A stretch of DNA of 64,000 nt from Euwallacea fornicatus (lineage: Eukaryota > Arthropoda > Insecta > Coleoptera > Curculionidae), in the NCBI RefSeq assembly GCF_040115645.1, contig NC_089560.1:868001-932000 (forward strand), read 5' to 3'. The position numbers and the translations under genes are program-made. Shown here piece after piece: positions 12,763-26,112 of this stretch (its first letter is position 1; each line of letters begins with the position of its first letter). A model generated the notes under the pieces. It was not told where the DNA came from, did no database searches, and saw only the letters and a program-made list of their open reading frames with translations.

Positions 12763-13908
12763 CTGTTGTTGTGTAGCGCCCTCACCGATGGACCTTATTC
12801 GTACATTTAAATTGGTCTATTGAAAGTAAATGTTCCCACCATTCCATTATTTAGTAGTGAAGGCGTTTTGCACAGTTTCTTTCAGTGAATTAATGGTATA
12901 AGTGTTATGACAATTTAAATTATGTCGTGTTCCCCTTGTTTGTATAAAAGGTTTTTTCTTGTTACAAGAGGCGAAATTTTGGGTTTAGCTCCTTATTTCA
13001 ACTTACCACACTACTTGTGATTATTCTTTCGGGAATCTGGAGCTCAGGTCTAGGTTTGAACTCGCTGCATTTGCGATAGCTGAAAACTAACTCAATACAT
13101 CACGAAAATTTCAGTGAGTACGCAAAGTCATAGCACTATAAGTCAATAGCTGCGTTATGACCTTTTCGTACGTAATGGTCTTGATGAATCAGCTGACAGC
13201 GTATATGCAGAGGGTTAAAGTGCGATTAGGACCTTATTATCGAACTGAGGGCGTTACACTGTTAAGTAATTATATCGATGTACAAATAGTTGTATATACA
13301 AGCAAACTAATAATATTTTTAACCACTGGGAATCATATTGTACATTCGCTGATAATTTGCATAGCAGGTTGGCATATAACCACAAGGATTCAAATCGGAA
13401 AACTGCCACCAACTGGTGCTTACCGTGTGGTTCTAAATGACTGGCTTTTGTAGCGTTATTTTTACAGCCATATCGTTGCTGATAAAAACTAACGGATAAT
13501 GCTATTGCTGTTTGGAACTAGGAAATGCTTGTACATCGTGCACCCAAATGATGTAAAAAAGCTTCTTGTAGATGAATTTAATATCCCCCAGATGCTCCGG
13601 TATCCCTTTTTGGGCCACCCAATGAAAGGGAGATTTTAAACTGACATTCGCTACGTTTTAATAAAATAGATATTTAAATAATGAGTAATTACAAGCGTGA
13701 TGTAAGATACTATCAATGTAATGTAATAAAAAGCTACCTACACAAATCATTAATTTACCTTAAACAATTGAATTGTGATATTGTAAATAATAAATAAACT
13801 GAATAATATAACAATGTTTGTTAGGTTTTTAACGTATACATAGAACTTATTTATTAGCAATATGGACTGTGAAATTGTTACTTATATTTACACCAAATTC
13901 TTGTTTAT
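12763..13908 (+). other. slo: Probable slo 3'UTR and downstream intergenic DNA
   Basis: The sequence runs AT-rich from the slo stop with no convincing gene. A canonical AATAAA lies at 13789-13794 and is the best candidate for the slo polyadenylation signal, giving a 3'UTR of about 1 kb. Other signals cannot be excluded. The 98-codon open frame at 13157-13453 has no recognisable motif and falls inside this putative UTR. Confidence 0.45.
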
Positions 13909-14504
13909 ACAGGGTATCCGGGGATAACATGAATATACTTGAGGAGGCGGTTTCTTAGGTCGAAATAAAGAAAAAAGCTCCATTGAACATGAGTCTGAAA
14001 ACGATCTTCAACAGAGCCAGAGCCCTTTGAAGATAGCGCCTTACGAATGATATTTTCTAAGTATCTCAGATGGTATTTTAGCTAGATATATAAAGTACGA
14101 GCACGTTTGAAAATTTATAAAAATTGTGATGTAAAAATGAAAATTTTCACGATTTTGCCGCAAACGGTGCATCCTACGTGTTTTCAGCAAGAGGATAGCT
14201 TTGAAATACAAGAGTAGGGATAATTTGGTTTAAGAATGTACAGGACCAGGAATTCTACGCCAATGGCGATAGCAAATTTCTAGTGCATGCACGGATTTAT
14301 ACTAAATAAATAGCCTTCAGGTACAATTTGATCCATGTAGTCTGAGATACTTATATGAAATACCATTTGTGAAGCGTCATGTACAAAGGACTCCAACTCT
14401 CTGAAGTTTCATTTGCGCACTCATGCTCATCAAAACTTTCTTTCGTACTTCGACTTAACGAATCACTTCCTAAAATATTTGCAGGCTACTTGGGGACACC
14501 CTGT
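13909..14504. mobile_element. MITE with about 170-bp TIRs, ACAGGGT-ended
   Basis: It starts ACAGGGTATCCGGGGATAAC and ends GGCTACTTGGGGACACCCTGT. About 170 bp of each end are inverted and imperfect, including AGTATCTCAGATGG on the left and its complement region near 14336. No coding sequence. The ACAGGGT ends place it with the other elements of that type in the window. Confidence 0.8.
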
Positions 14505-14964
14505 GTATTATTGTGCTAAACTATTTTAAGCCGTTTTTTGTAGCCTCCCGGGCAAACGTACTACAAAAACATCTATTCTATATTTTGCTCATTAGTTATT
14601 TTTTCCACGGTGATTCACATATTTAATATTATTCCACATCGTTGTTACGTTGTTTATATCGATAGAGTCACACTTTTCAATCACATGAGTGTCTTTGTAA
14701 AAGGTTACCCTAAATTCACTTATAAGATTTTTGTAGTTGTATATTGTTGATTCGATTTTATAAAAGTTATGATAATTTTGAAATTAAGAGAATATTTGTT
14801 ATTCCCTTTTAACATTCTTCCATCGACTGAATTTAACCATTTCCTAACTGCATGTAACGGGCACCGTATTTGAAATAATTTTACAGTTTTTTTGATTGAA
14901 ATGGTTCTAAATTTTGAGAGAAGCGCTTCTCTGCGTATAGAGAGATTGATTAGGTGTTAATGTA

Positions 14965-17842
14965 CAGTGGTGCAAACAAATCTCCGTACGGTGGTATAAC
15001 ATTAACACATTAGATTTGAAATCGCAAGCAATTACGAGTATTTTTTTTTTTTTTTCAGAATGAGTAAACTAGTACTATTTCAAATATTATGAAATAAACA
15101 TATTATATAGTATTTTTATTTTTTATCGCACATATAAAAAAACATGAAATCCTGAGGAATTTTGTCACAATAAAGTCTCCATACGATTTAAAAACTAAAA
15201 ATTATTAATTCTTATAACTCAAATAGAAATTGAGCAATAAATATGTTTTCGGGTTTTCTGTGGCTTTGACGACCGATTGCAACCTATGAATCATTGAATT
15301 TATTAGATTTCTGGTCACTGTTGGCGTTACTTGACTCCTCTCTCGTTATAATATTCTTCTTAGATCCTCTTTGTTATTTATGTTATTGCGATCTTATTCT
15401 ATGCTCCAATTCTTCCCATAAATATTTTATAGAGGTTAAATTCGGCGATTGGGGCGGGTGGAGTAATACGCTTTTAACATTGTAAAGCAGCCACCTCCGT
15501 GTTAAAGCGTAGTATACTTTGAGTTGTTGCCATGGATCAAAGTAAACGATCTGTTGGGGCTCAGTTTTTCAGAACAGCTCAGGAGATTTTACTTTAAAAT
15601 GTTCAAATATGCTTTACTGTTCATTATCGCATGGACAAATACTAATTTTCCGGTTTCTACAGGCAACACACTGGCCCACACTATAACACTTCTATCTCCA
15701 TGTTTAACGGTTGCAGATAAATTTTCAATTTTCAACTCTGAGTTCGTTTTCTCAATACCTTTTATTTATTATCTGATCCTTGAATATTAAACTTAATTTC
15801 GTCACTAAATATGACGTAGTTCCAAAAGTTCTGATCTTTGATTTGATGTCCCCAAGCATACTTAAACATCTAAGCTTTGGGTATAAAATGACTAATAAAC
15901 CTAAATAACTTTGGATATAAACGGTTTTCTGCAGGTAGTTCGAGCATTATAACTGCTTTTCATTCAATTCAGTATTGCATTTCAAATGCAATTTTTTCTT
16001 GAGATCTCTAACGATTTGTATTGCCGTAATATTTCTCTAAGAATAAGCCGTTCATGTTGCTTATTGATAATTTTCGGAGAACCAGTTCTTGCTGTTGTAT
16101 TAATTTTGCCGTATTTTCCATAAAACTCAATGATATACAGGGTATCTCACGCATATGGGCTTCTATCCGTATCTTGAAAATTATGACCAGAAAATATTAA
16201 AAATTCTGGTATCATACTAAAGTGTACGTGACAAATGGTTAAAATATTTTCATGAAAACGCCAATTTCTGTAACACCGGAAATGAATGTCAACTCACTTA
16301 TTTTAAATAAAAGATACTATGTATTATATTACATTTCAAATTTGCAGAATATTATGAATATTTTTCATGTATAGTTTTCTATATCTAAATTTTACAGTTT
16401 TTGAAATATTTACAATTTTTCAAAATACCAAATAGAAGTTGCAGCCAATAATGCCGTTCCACATGGTTATGAAATGGCCAAAAATTTTGCAACAAAATTA
16501 TTCGCTGTAGTACAAAATGCTTTACTATCCTTGGATCAGAAAGTTAAATCATGCTTTTTCATAAAGGGTGTTCAAAAAGAAAGCCCAAAATTGTTATTGA
16601 AAAATTGTAAAAAATTTTAATTTTTTAAATCGGAACACTCTATTTTATCAACCACTACACATTTAACACCAAAAATAAGTACTACTTTCATTTTAATTCT
16701 CTACTTAAACTAATACACCTGAATACCGAAACCTAACCGTTTTCATTTCATTTCAAAAAAACACTTTTCAGTGTTGAGCACTCGAGGTATGGCGGCACCC
16801 GTAAATTATACAAATGACGATTATCTCAATGTATTTATTATTTATGGTCAATATAATGAAGTATTAAGCAGAAGGTGTCATACATTTGGTATTCGATATC
16901 CAGAAAAAACGAAGCCATCACGAAAAGTACTCAAATGCATAATAGATATTTTTAAAACTAGCAGATCTGTCCAAACACGTTACAAAACTAATAAGCCTAT
17001 TGTTGACGACACAATAAAAGTGTAAAAAGCTTAATGCTAGATGAATTTCAGTACTAATATTAAAACGGAATTTAAACTATCAATATCAGACAATTATCAC
17101 TTCAATAAACGTAAAGTTTAAGTATAAATATTATATATGAAAAATGTTTATAAAATTCAGCAGAATTCAAAATTTATATAATATACAGGGTGTTCCATTG
17201 AAAATAAGCAAGTTGATATTAATTTCCGGTATAAACGGAATTGGTATTTGCATGAAAATACTTTTATCAATAGATCACCTCCACTTTAGTGCGATACCGA
17301 AATTTCAATATCTTTCCAGTCATACTTTTCAAGATACAGAAATATGTAGGCCCATATTCGTGGGACACCCTGTATTGCACCGTTGACTTCGATCTTTTTA
17401 CTATTTTACCAACTTTGCCCATCGAGTGACTTTCGAATACAATTTAATTATTAATTGTCAGAAATATCACTTGATAATTCACAACTTCTTGAAGACATAT
17501 CAAATTATTTTACTAGTAACAACTCGAAACTAAACCAGAATGGATTACATTTACCTATGAATCACATGGATTGTCACACAAAAAATATAATAAAAACAAT
17601 TTTTTGCTAGCATTTTTAAATTGTACAGAAACTTTATTATGATAAAATTCCTCAAAATGTTATGTTTTTTGATACGTATGATTAAAAATAAAAATGCTAA
17701 TTAATATATTTATTGCGTAATGTTTGAAATAAGGCTAGTTTACTCATTCTACAAAAATAAATAAAAATCCTCGTTGTTTTTTGCACATTCAAAGCTCATG
17801 TTTCAATGTACGCGATCGTATGGAGACTTTTTTGTCCCACTG
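14965..17842 (-). mobile_element. Tc1-like transposon interrupted by a nested element
   Basis: The ends CAGTGGTGCAAACAAATCTC and CGTATGGAGACTTTTTTGTC..CACTG are inverted and flanked by TA (14963-14964 and 17843-17844). The minus strand holds a decayed Tc1 transposase: the segment around 15240-15460 reads SPNLTSIKYLWEELEHRIRSQ-like text, which is the C-terminal SPDLNPIENLW block. Removing the nested element at about 16137-17373 brings its length to roughly 1.6 kb, normal for Tc1. Confidence 0.85.
16137..17373 (+). mobile_element. Non-autonomous ACAGGGT-ended transposon carrying a DUF4817-like HTH fragment
   Basis: The ends ACAGGGTATCTCACGCATAT and its complement at 17354-17373 open into inverted arms of about 170-190 bp. 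Between them lies a short plus-strand frame (16771-17025) containing NYTNDDYLNVFIIYGQYNEV and KTKPSRKVLK. This resembles the N-terminal helix-turn-helix (DUF4817) that precedes the DDE domain in the transposases at 8780, 38421 and 44350. The catalytic part is missing, so this looks like an internal deletion derivative. The right arm 17186-17373 is itself a 188-bp block with ACAGGGT at both ends. Confidence 0.7.
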
Positions 17843-18755
17843 TAGGTACTTGCAAAAAACCTCTCGACTAGAAAACGCTAGCAATATTGACCCGTTCTTG
17901 CCATAGACCTCTGCAATGACACTTTTCTTTCGGTACTACATAGCAATTACTCAGACGATCAATTCTGTGGGTTCGTTACGTACCAAGGTATTTAGAGAAA
18001 TCCTGCCGAAAGGATCCAGTTACGCCACTGGAAAATTCTAGCAATTCTGGACAAATGTTGCCATAAACTCTTTAATTATTCTCTTTTGTTGGTTGAAAAA
18101 ATCCGTGAATACAGCACCGCTTCGTTACCTGTTTCTTAGAAAACTTTGGAAAAATAAAAATTATAACTTCCGTAAGACCGCTGCACCGCCATAAAAATAT
18201 GCTCAGTAGTACAACGTTGCCAATTGTATTTGACAGCAATGACATCATCACAATTTCAAATGCAACACCCAGTATATGTATTTGCGCATTTTTTGGCAAC
18301 GTGGTACATAACTTAATGATTTTCAATTGCTTACGCCATTTTACCGTTAAAAATGTAACGCGTTTTAGTACTTTTGAAAGTCATATCTTACGAACGATTT
18401 GAACTAGGTCAAAATAATTGTTACATTCCTATCAAGTTTTTTCAATACGAATGAAAATTCAAAACTTTATATATTCAAAGTGAGATTTTTAGATTCGTCT
18501 TAAAAATTTAAATTAACAATCAATTGTGAAGGCGTCTGCCAATTGCCATCATCAGGAAAAGTGAGGTTAGGGGGCTTTAAAAATTTTAAAATTCCACTTC
18601 AATTTTACATTTGTTAGTTTTTGTAACTATTCATTTTCTTTCTATAGTGCGCTCTGTTTGTTTCTGTATTAAATTTTAGTATTTTTACCATTTTCTAAAT
18701 AATCCTATATCGTATTTCCTGAAGTCTTTACGTTTGTATTAGCAGTTGCTATAAA

Positions 18756-21700
18756 ATGTTTGAATCGCTATACATCCACACAGATATTACATGTGTAGAA
18801 ATTATTGGCAATTACTTATTTGTGGGTAAGGATAGATATTTAGCAGTTTATGATAACAATAATTACTATTATTGAGATAACGTTGGAAACTTTCTAATAT
18901 CAGCATTGAACTTCTCAAATTATTATTTGATAAATAACTTTCTGGTAGTAGCTACATGCAATATAGATGAGCTGCCATTGAGCAATGTATTATTGAACTG
19001 CTGTTTCAGCAAAAGGGAAAGGAAATGGATATTTATCAATAACTGTAGAAGTGAGGACCAAGTTATAACATTGGTATTTACTTCTGGAAAATAAACATTG
19101 ACTGTCACATGGCATATTGCATCTTAGCAAGCGTCTCACTGTTCAACCCTTTGATTGAATGGGGTAACAGAAAAAACACATGTCACATTATAGTTAATTA
19201 AGTGATTAATAATTGATTTCTTGGTTTAGCCATCCCTTCCCTTGATTAAGTCTTAGCATGGAATTAACATAGACCTCCTCTAACTAAATTTCTTTTTTGT
19301 AAATTTCAGGTATTGGTGGTAATTTACAAATCTATGACACACTGACAAACAATCTAGTACAAAGACACCAAATTTTCAATGGCCAGAACATCACTGGCAT
19401 TAGACCAAATTCAACTGAAACTGTACTTATAATCTATGGGGGCAAACACATTGCTTTGTTACCAATACAATGCAAGTCAATCAAAACAAATTTTAGAAAG
19501 AGCAGCAGTGGTAGTCAGCGTAAACTTAGTGATTGGATTCTGGATGTCAAGTGGATTGACAATAATAGAAAATTTGCGACTGTGTTTATGCATAACAAAA
19601 TTATAATTTGGGATGAGGACTTCAACTCTGAAATGTCAGTTAAATGTGAGGAAAGGTGCATTTTGTATAGTGCTCATTTATGTCTTGACACTACCTCTGA
19701 GTTAATTGTATTGTCTGGAACTGTATTTAGTGAGATTTTATTATGGAAACCACTTTGCCAGAATGAAAATGGTTTAGCTATTGTTTTGAAGCGATTAAAA
19801 CAGCATAAAGTAAGCATTGTAAATAGATACATTCTTATTTCTAACATTAAGAAAAATCTTTAGGGGGTGATTTTTTCCATTAACTATTATCCTGCTAAAG
19901 GATTAATATGTTCAGCGTCAGACGACAGATCAGCCATTCTCTGGAGAATAAAAAATTCTGGTTCATTAACTAGTATAACATCTAATAGTTCACATCTAAC
20001 TGAAATTGCAATGGAATGCCAGGTATATGGCCACCTGTCTAGAGTATTCCGTTGCTTAATTATGGATGATTTCTTCATGACTGCAGGAGAGGATTCCTTT
20101 TTGATATTTTGGAATTTTCAAGGATTGCTATTGAGAAAAATTAACACTCATCAAGGTGGATCTGTGTGGGCATTGTGTTATGATTCCAAGACAAATGTAG
20201 TGTGTACTGGAGGAAATGATGGAGCGGTACTGACGTTCAAAGTTAACCCAAAAACTTTGAATCAAAGCATTATGTTACCGCAATTAGAAAGTCCTAAAAT
20301 TATTGGTTTATTCAAATCTGGAAGATTGGTTTGCTTCTCTGAAACTGGTACTCTTTATTATATTAATTTGGAAAATAAGTGGTCAATTCTGGGCTGTTTT
20401 ACAGACTTGCAAAAGTATTGTATCATGCAGTTTAGTCCTTGTAGAAAACTATTGGCTTTGTCTGGATTTGAAGGTCAAATTTACATTTTTCATGAAGAAG
20501 AGCAAATTGTAAAGCTCCAGCATGTATTCCACCTGAACAGTCAATCAAGAATATTTTCCTTCTACTGGCTGGATTGCAAAACATTCTTAGTGTCTCAAGA
20601 AAAATCTGTTGCTAGTATATATTTCTTGAAAAATAATACTATTAAATTTGTCCAGAATTTAAAGCTGCCAGTTTTAAAGGAGCCCTGGCCCACTGCTGCT
20701 TGTCTTTACAAGAATCATATTTTTCTTGGAGACCGCAAGGGCAATATACATAACTATAAAATAGGATCTGAAACAATATTAAATTCTCTCTGGAGAGCAC
20801 ATAACTATTTGGGAGTTACCTGCTTGCAACAAAACGTTAAGGAGATAGTTTCATTAGGCAGAGATGGCTTGATAAAGAAATACTTATTAGACAGTAAGGA
20901 TGAGCATTTAAAGTGCATAGAAACCAATAAAACAAAGTTCTCATGGTTAGCAGCTTTAGAGAGTAATCGACTCTTGTCTTTTGGGGGAAATCAGTTTATT
21001 GTAACAGACTTAAAATTCCAAAGGATATTGTTTCAGATACCTTGTGGTGGAGGTCACAGATCCTGGCACCACTTGATCACCCCTGATGCTTTTCAATTCT
21101 CATTTATTAAAGAAAAAGCTGTTCACTCATTTAAAGCAAACGCGAAAGATTTTGAGCCTACCAGTGTTATAGAAGGCTATCATATAAGGGAAATTAATTG
21201 TGCAAAAATTCTATATGAGGTGGATGGATTAATTGTAATTTCTGGGGGTGAAGACACGATTTTGCGCATAAGCCTAATTAAAGAGCAAAAACTAAAAATT
21301 TTGCAATATTTGAAAGTACACTTGTCCAGCATTAGAGCAATGGACCTTTATTTTGTAGAAAAATCTAGTAAATATTTGTTGGTTACCGGGGGAGGACGCG
21401 CTCAAATTATTTGCTGGGAGCTGAAATTTGATGGAAAATTCAGAGTTACTTGTAAAGAAAAGTATAATTTTTATGAGTCATTAGGACACGAAGACTCTGA
21501 AACCAGAATAATGGATGTATTGATTACTACAATCAATGATACTTTACTGCTATTGGCTGGAAGATCTGACGGTTCTATAATAACCTTTAGGGTTTCTGAA
21601 GACTACCAGTTAATCAAGAAAAATTCGATTATACATTCACAACATTGCATAACAAAACTAGACAAAATTACCATGATCTCTATAGAGATTTTATTGACAA

Positions 21701-22185
21701 TGGCGACAGATGGACGAATAAAATTCTGGTCTATATCAGAAATTAATCCTGTAGAATTAGGTTCATTTCAAATACATCAGTCTGGTATAACCAGTATTAG
21801 TTGTCTAGTAAATAGAAATAATCTGTGGCTTTTGAGCGGAGGAGATGATAACTGTTCAAGTTTAGCCTTATTTGCATTAGAAAAGCCTGATCTAATTGTT
21901 TCCAGGATGAATTCATTTCAAAGCAGTGGAATACATTGTGCGCAAATTACTGGCTGTTACTTAACAGAAAAATATTTTGTAACTTGTAGTATCGATCAAA
22001 GAATAATAGTGAGTGTTTGGGCTTGGATCAATGGGAAAGTGAAATTTGAAACTATAAAGACTTATAATACAGTAATAGCAGATCCTCAAGGTTTACAAGT
22101 AGCTGTTTGGGACGATAAGTTAGTAGTATGTATTTATGGGAATGGTTTTGAAGTTTTGAATATTACACTACACAATAGTCCGTAA
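18756..22185 (+). CDS. WDR6: WDR6-like WD40 protein (tRNA 2'-O-methylation cofactor)
   Basis: Exons 18756-18825, 19310-19809 and 19864-22185 give 963 residues; the last intron is only 54 bp. WDR6 (yeast Trm734) is the partner of the FTSJ1/Trm7 methyltransferase in 2'-O-methylation of tRNA position 34. The family-specific run SDWILDVKW, then CSASDDRSAILWRI, GHLSRVFRC and TAGEDSFLIFW, appears in the expected order. Further WD blades follow (CTGGNDGAVLTF, ISGGEDTILRIS, TDGRIKFWSI). Length is slightly under the usual 1.1 kb-codon vertebrate protein. The start is the only upstream ATG giving a frame-consistent first exon. RTF2 follows in the same orientation 415 bp downstream. The GTG at 19867 is not a start but the second codon of exon 3. 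Confidence 0.92.
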
Positions 22186-22600
22186 AAGGAAAATTTAGGG
22201 ATATACACTTGCTAGCATGTTAGAGAGAAAAAATGAAATAGTATTGATCCTAATAAGGAATTTTATTAATAATATGCTTTGATTTTATAATTAGGACTAA
22301 GCATATTTGATTTTTTTTTACCTGATGATTAATACAGCAAACCTGTAGTGTACATCATGTTCTTCACCAATTTTTATCAAAAGACGGTGCACTGTTGCCA
22401 TTTTAGATTCAAGGCATTCGAATATTGACAGCATGGTAGGCCGTCAGCTGATTATCACTTTAGACTTTACTTGCATGACGCATTGTTAGCGTTATTCATT
22501 CGTTCCTTGCCTGCTGTATTGTTAGTTTATACGTTCATTTTAAATTTTTCTTAAGAATTTACCCATTCTTTTACAAGTAAAAACTATTTTTATTGTCGTC

Positions 22601-23533
22601 ATGGGTTGTGACGGTGGTACTATTCCTCGTCGTGATGAACTTGTCAGAGTTAAAAAGAGGCCAGAACAAAAGGACAAAGATGCTGAGCAAGCAGCCTTGT
22701 GGAAGTGTTGTGCCATAACTCAAGAACTCCTGCAAGAACCCATCGTAATGTGTCACTTGGGTAAACTATACAACAAAATGTCACTGATTGAAACTTTACT
22801 GGACCGAAGTACATTGCCAACCCAGTTCCAACACATCAAGAGTCTCAAAGATGTCAAAAACTTAAAACTCACCAAAAATCCTGAGTACAAAAGCCAAGAA
22901 GACAAAAAAGGAGGAGCTGTTGATCATCGAGGCTTTCCCTATATTTGTCCGGTATTGGGGCTCGAAATGAATGGCAAGTTCAGGTTTGTTGCTCTTTGGA
23001 GCTGTGGTTGTGTGTTCTCTGAGAGAGCATACAAAGAGATTGCCACCAAAAATTGCCACAAATGCACCAAACCTTTTGAAGATAATGATGTGGTCATCTT
23101 GAATGGTTCAACTGAGGAAGATGTGACATTGATGAAGTCAAGAATGTATGTACGTCAAGCACAAAACAAGAAAGATAAAAAGAAAGTTAAAGTTGAACCT
23201 TCAACACCAAACAGTTCAAGTGGAGTTCCTACTGAGTCCCTGCCTGAGGAAATTAATATAAAAGGAAGTAAACGTTCAGGATCAAGCTGTGAAGAAACAG
23301 CTAAAAGAGCTAAAACTCTTGTAGGTCCATCAAGTTCTTTATCAAAAATTGGCAATGTCATTGCATCAGGGAAAGTAACCAAACCTGAAGAACTGAAGAA
23401 AATGGCTGCAGCTTACAGCATTGCCAAAGATAAAAAAGCTACCGATGTCTATAAGTCATTATTTACATCTCACAAGTCCGAGCAGGAGCAAGGCAGAGCC
23501 CATTGGATCACCTATAATCCATTTTATAATTAA
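22601..23533 (+). CDS. RTF2: Replication termination factor 2 (RTF2)
   Basis: Intronless, 310 residues. RTF2 acts in the nucleus at replication forks; in vertebrates it is removed from stalled forks to allow restart, and it has also been linked to splicing. The N-terminus MGCDGGTIPRRDELV is the family signature. It is followed by a partial zinc-binding block (CCAITQELLQEPIVMCHLGKLY, about residues 36-57), the C2HC2-type core FPYICPVLGLEMNG with WSCGCVFSERA and CHKCTKPF (about 105-165), and a charged Lys-rich tail. The C-terminus YKSLFTSHKS with AHWITYN is also typical. AATAAA at 23715-23720 is a good polyadenylation signal. It converges with the SCYL3-like gene. Confidence 0.97.
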   Translation: MGCDGGTIPRRDELVRVKKRPEQKDKDAEQAALWKCCAITQELLQEPIVMCHLGKLYNKMSLIETLLDRSTLPTQFQHIKSLKDVKNLKLTKNPEYKSQEDKKGGAVDHRGFPYICPVLGLEMNGKFRFVALWSCGCVFSERAYKEIATKNCHKCTKPFEDNDVVILNGSTEEDVTLMKSRMYVRQAQNKKDKKKVKVEPSTPNSSSGVPTESLPEEINIKGSKRSGSSCEETAKRAKTLVGPSSSLSKIGNVIASGKVTKPEELKKMAAAYSIAKDKKATDVYKSLFTSHKSEQEQGRAHWITYNPFYN

Positions 23534-23714
23534 GCAGGAATTCTACATTGACATTTTCTTCCAAACAAATTTTTGTAAATATTTGTGTTATTATAATTTT
23601 CATTATATTATTCTCTAGGGTGTTTTGTATTGTTCTTTTTTGTTTGTCCTACTAGATATGCTAGACATGACTTATTTTGTTTAAATATGGTGACACATTT
23701 TTTAGGCACCCAGT

Positions 23715-23720
23715 AATAAA
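23715..23720 (+). promoter_or_regulatory. Polyadenylation signal of RTF2
   Basis: AATAAA 182 bp after the RTF2 stop, in an AT-rich 3' flank; a second overlapping AATAAAA-rich tract follows directly. Confidence 0.65.
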
Positions 23721-23794
23721 ATAAAATATTTATTTCAATAATAAACCCATTTTTATGATTTTGCAATTATTAGTTTTTTATAGTTATTAACATT

Positions 23795-25600
23795 ATACAA
23801 GGTTTTTCTTGCTATATGAAATGGAATATTGTGGTCAAAATATGAGGCTTTCAAAAAGTTTACTTTTGATCTATATTAAGGTCTATTATAGTTACTTTAT
23901 AAAATTATTTTCATATTATACAAGATGTTGCGAAATCTGTAAAAGTATTAAAGCTATGTTTTTTTAATGGAACCCTTTATATAACGTTGTATTTTTGAAT
24001 TCTCCAATCAAAATAAGTGCCAGTTTTAATAAAATTTAGAATACCTAAAATGTAAGGTTCTTTAAATAATTTGAATTTTAACGTAATTGACAGTGAATTG
24101 TAATAATAGATCATATTTTATATATCTAATCATAATAAACTTGCCATTTTGTACATAGGGTGCAAAAATTAAAAATAATCAAATAAGAACTTTAAGTGGC
24201 TATAATTTAATTAATTCAAATACAACGCCATATTTTGTAATTTACCAAGAAATGTAGTTCTTAGTTACCTATCGAACGGTAATAGGTTGTTCATAGCTAA
24301 GTTTTCATGTTCTCACAGAATGCGCTAAAAAAAATATTTTTTTAAATTAAGAGTTCTAAATCACAACTATAACATAAAACTAAAGCAAAATATTTATAAC
24401 AGATGTTCGAAATGTCCACAGTTCATTTCCCGACATTATAAATTCTTTTTTTTTATTACTGTTAACTCGAGATATTTGTGGGGTAACATTTTCAAGCGCA
24501 TTGATTATATATGTGTTTTCATATCGTGTGGAGTTGTCGGAGGCAACATTTAATTTAATAACTTGATGGGTTCTTTATTGGTATGTTGCAGTTATACCAA
24601 TTTAGCGACATGAGGTTGTACTTAACTATAACTTCTTACAATGAAAAGGGGGTGAAAGCTCTATTATACAAAACCACACGTTTTTGAAAATAATGGATAC
24701 TGAAATCTGGCCATGCCAAACACACGGCTAAAAAATGGTAAACAACATAAGGGTCGCATAAGCATACATTACAGCAGACTAAACTAAGATTAAATGTATT
24801 ATTTGACATTTTTAAATATCGTAAAGAACTAGATACATTGCAACTTTTAATTAATAAACATCAAATGGCTTAAAGAGCAATTATTTAGCATATTGTGTAA
24901 AACCGCAAAGACTTAGCTATGAGTATCTTAATACGATTCAATAGGTAACGAATAATTACATTTCCTGCTGAGTTAAAAAACATGGTATTATAATTAAATT
25001 AATCAAGTTGTAGCTACTTAAAGTTCTTATTTGATGAGTTTTAATTTTTAGATGCCCTGTAGAACAAGTTTTTTATGATCGAGATATAAAATATGATCCA
25101 CTGTATCGCTACACTGTAAATTGCTGTTACAATTTTTGTTTTAAATACTTCTTAAGTACAATAGAACTCGGTTAATACAAGACCACGGTTATAATGTCCA
25201 ATTTATTGTCACGTTGAGTGTATTAGAAATACAATGGATCCGATAACAACGAGCGATCGTTTATAGAGAGCAAATTTGCCTGTGCCTTGAGTGTTCGTAT
25301 CAAGCGAATTGCACTGTATTTAAAACATGTAAATTACATTCAATTTTGATAAAACTCAAATTATTGAAAAAACTTTAGTTTGAGGTATTTTAAATCTTAT
25401 TTAAACACACAGTTATTTTTTTACCACATAATCCAAAAATACAATATACAGATTTGATTTAAAAAAACCATGACTTCAATACTTTCAGGGCTTTTGAAAC
25501 ATCCTGTATAACACGAAAATAATCTCAAAAAGTAAGCAGAATAGATCCCTATGTAGCCAAAAAGCAAAACTTTTTGAAACTTTACATTTTGGTTGTCTCC
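23795..25600. mobile_element. Long-TIR transposon between RTF2 and SCYL3-like
   Basis: The left arm (about 23795-24320) and right arm (about 24860-25600) are diverged reverse complements. TTAGTTACCTATCGAACGGT on the left pairs with CGATTCAATAGGTAACGAAT on the right; the stretch around ATAAGAACTTTAAGTGGCTA also pairs across the arms. The 500-bp core is AT-rich with no intact frame. A right-arm copy of the same family occurs at about 46270-46865. The ends are too eroded to define a target duplication. Confidence 0.7.
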
Positions 25601-26112
25601 TGCTTTATAACGTGAATAATACTGCGTAATTAGGTACATGATTTTACCTGCCACCGTTCAAATAAAAATAAAGTTAGAAGCAGTTTCCGTTAATTTGTAT
25701 AATTATAAGAAACCATGTATTTCTTTTCATATATTTATTCAAAGGTGCCGACATCATTCTCTTTAAAATTTGGAAGGCCTCCCCACGCATTTAAATCCAC
25801 AGTAGCTGAAGTGCAAACTTTATCTACTGTTTTTTAATAGAAAATAATGACCCTGGATATCTAAGGCCGAAACGGATATTTTGTTATTTATATACTTTTT
25901 CTCATTAACAACTACTTCAGAAATCAAAATGCCTGCAAACATGTAAATAATCATTAATGTATTGAAAAACTTTACAACAACAAAAGATATATACGAGGCA
26001 ATGCAAAAAATTCGTTGGAGCACCCGTAATCCAAACAAGTATATAATAAAGTACAAAACTGAGTTCTCAAATTTAAAATATAACATTTTATATAGTAAAG
26101 TAAAATTTGCTA

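Noticed and set aside
13157..13453. 98-codon frame downstream of slo
   Set aside because: No homology, no promoter, lies in the probable slo 3'UTR.
19867..19869. GTG as a start of a 772-residue WD40 protein
   Set aside because: The upstream exons 18756-18825 and 19310-19809 join in frame and supply the N-terminal blades; GTG is an internal Val codon after a 54-bp intron.
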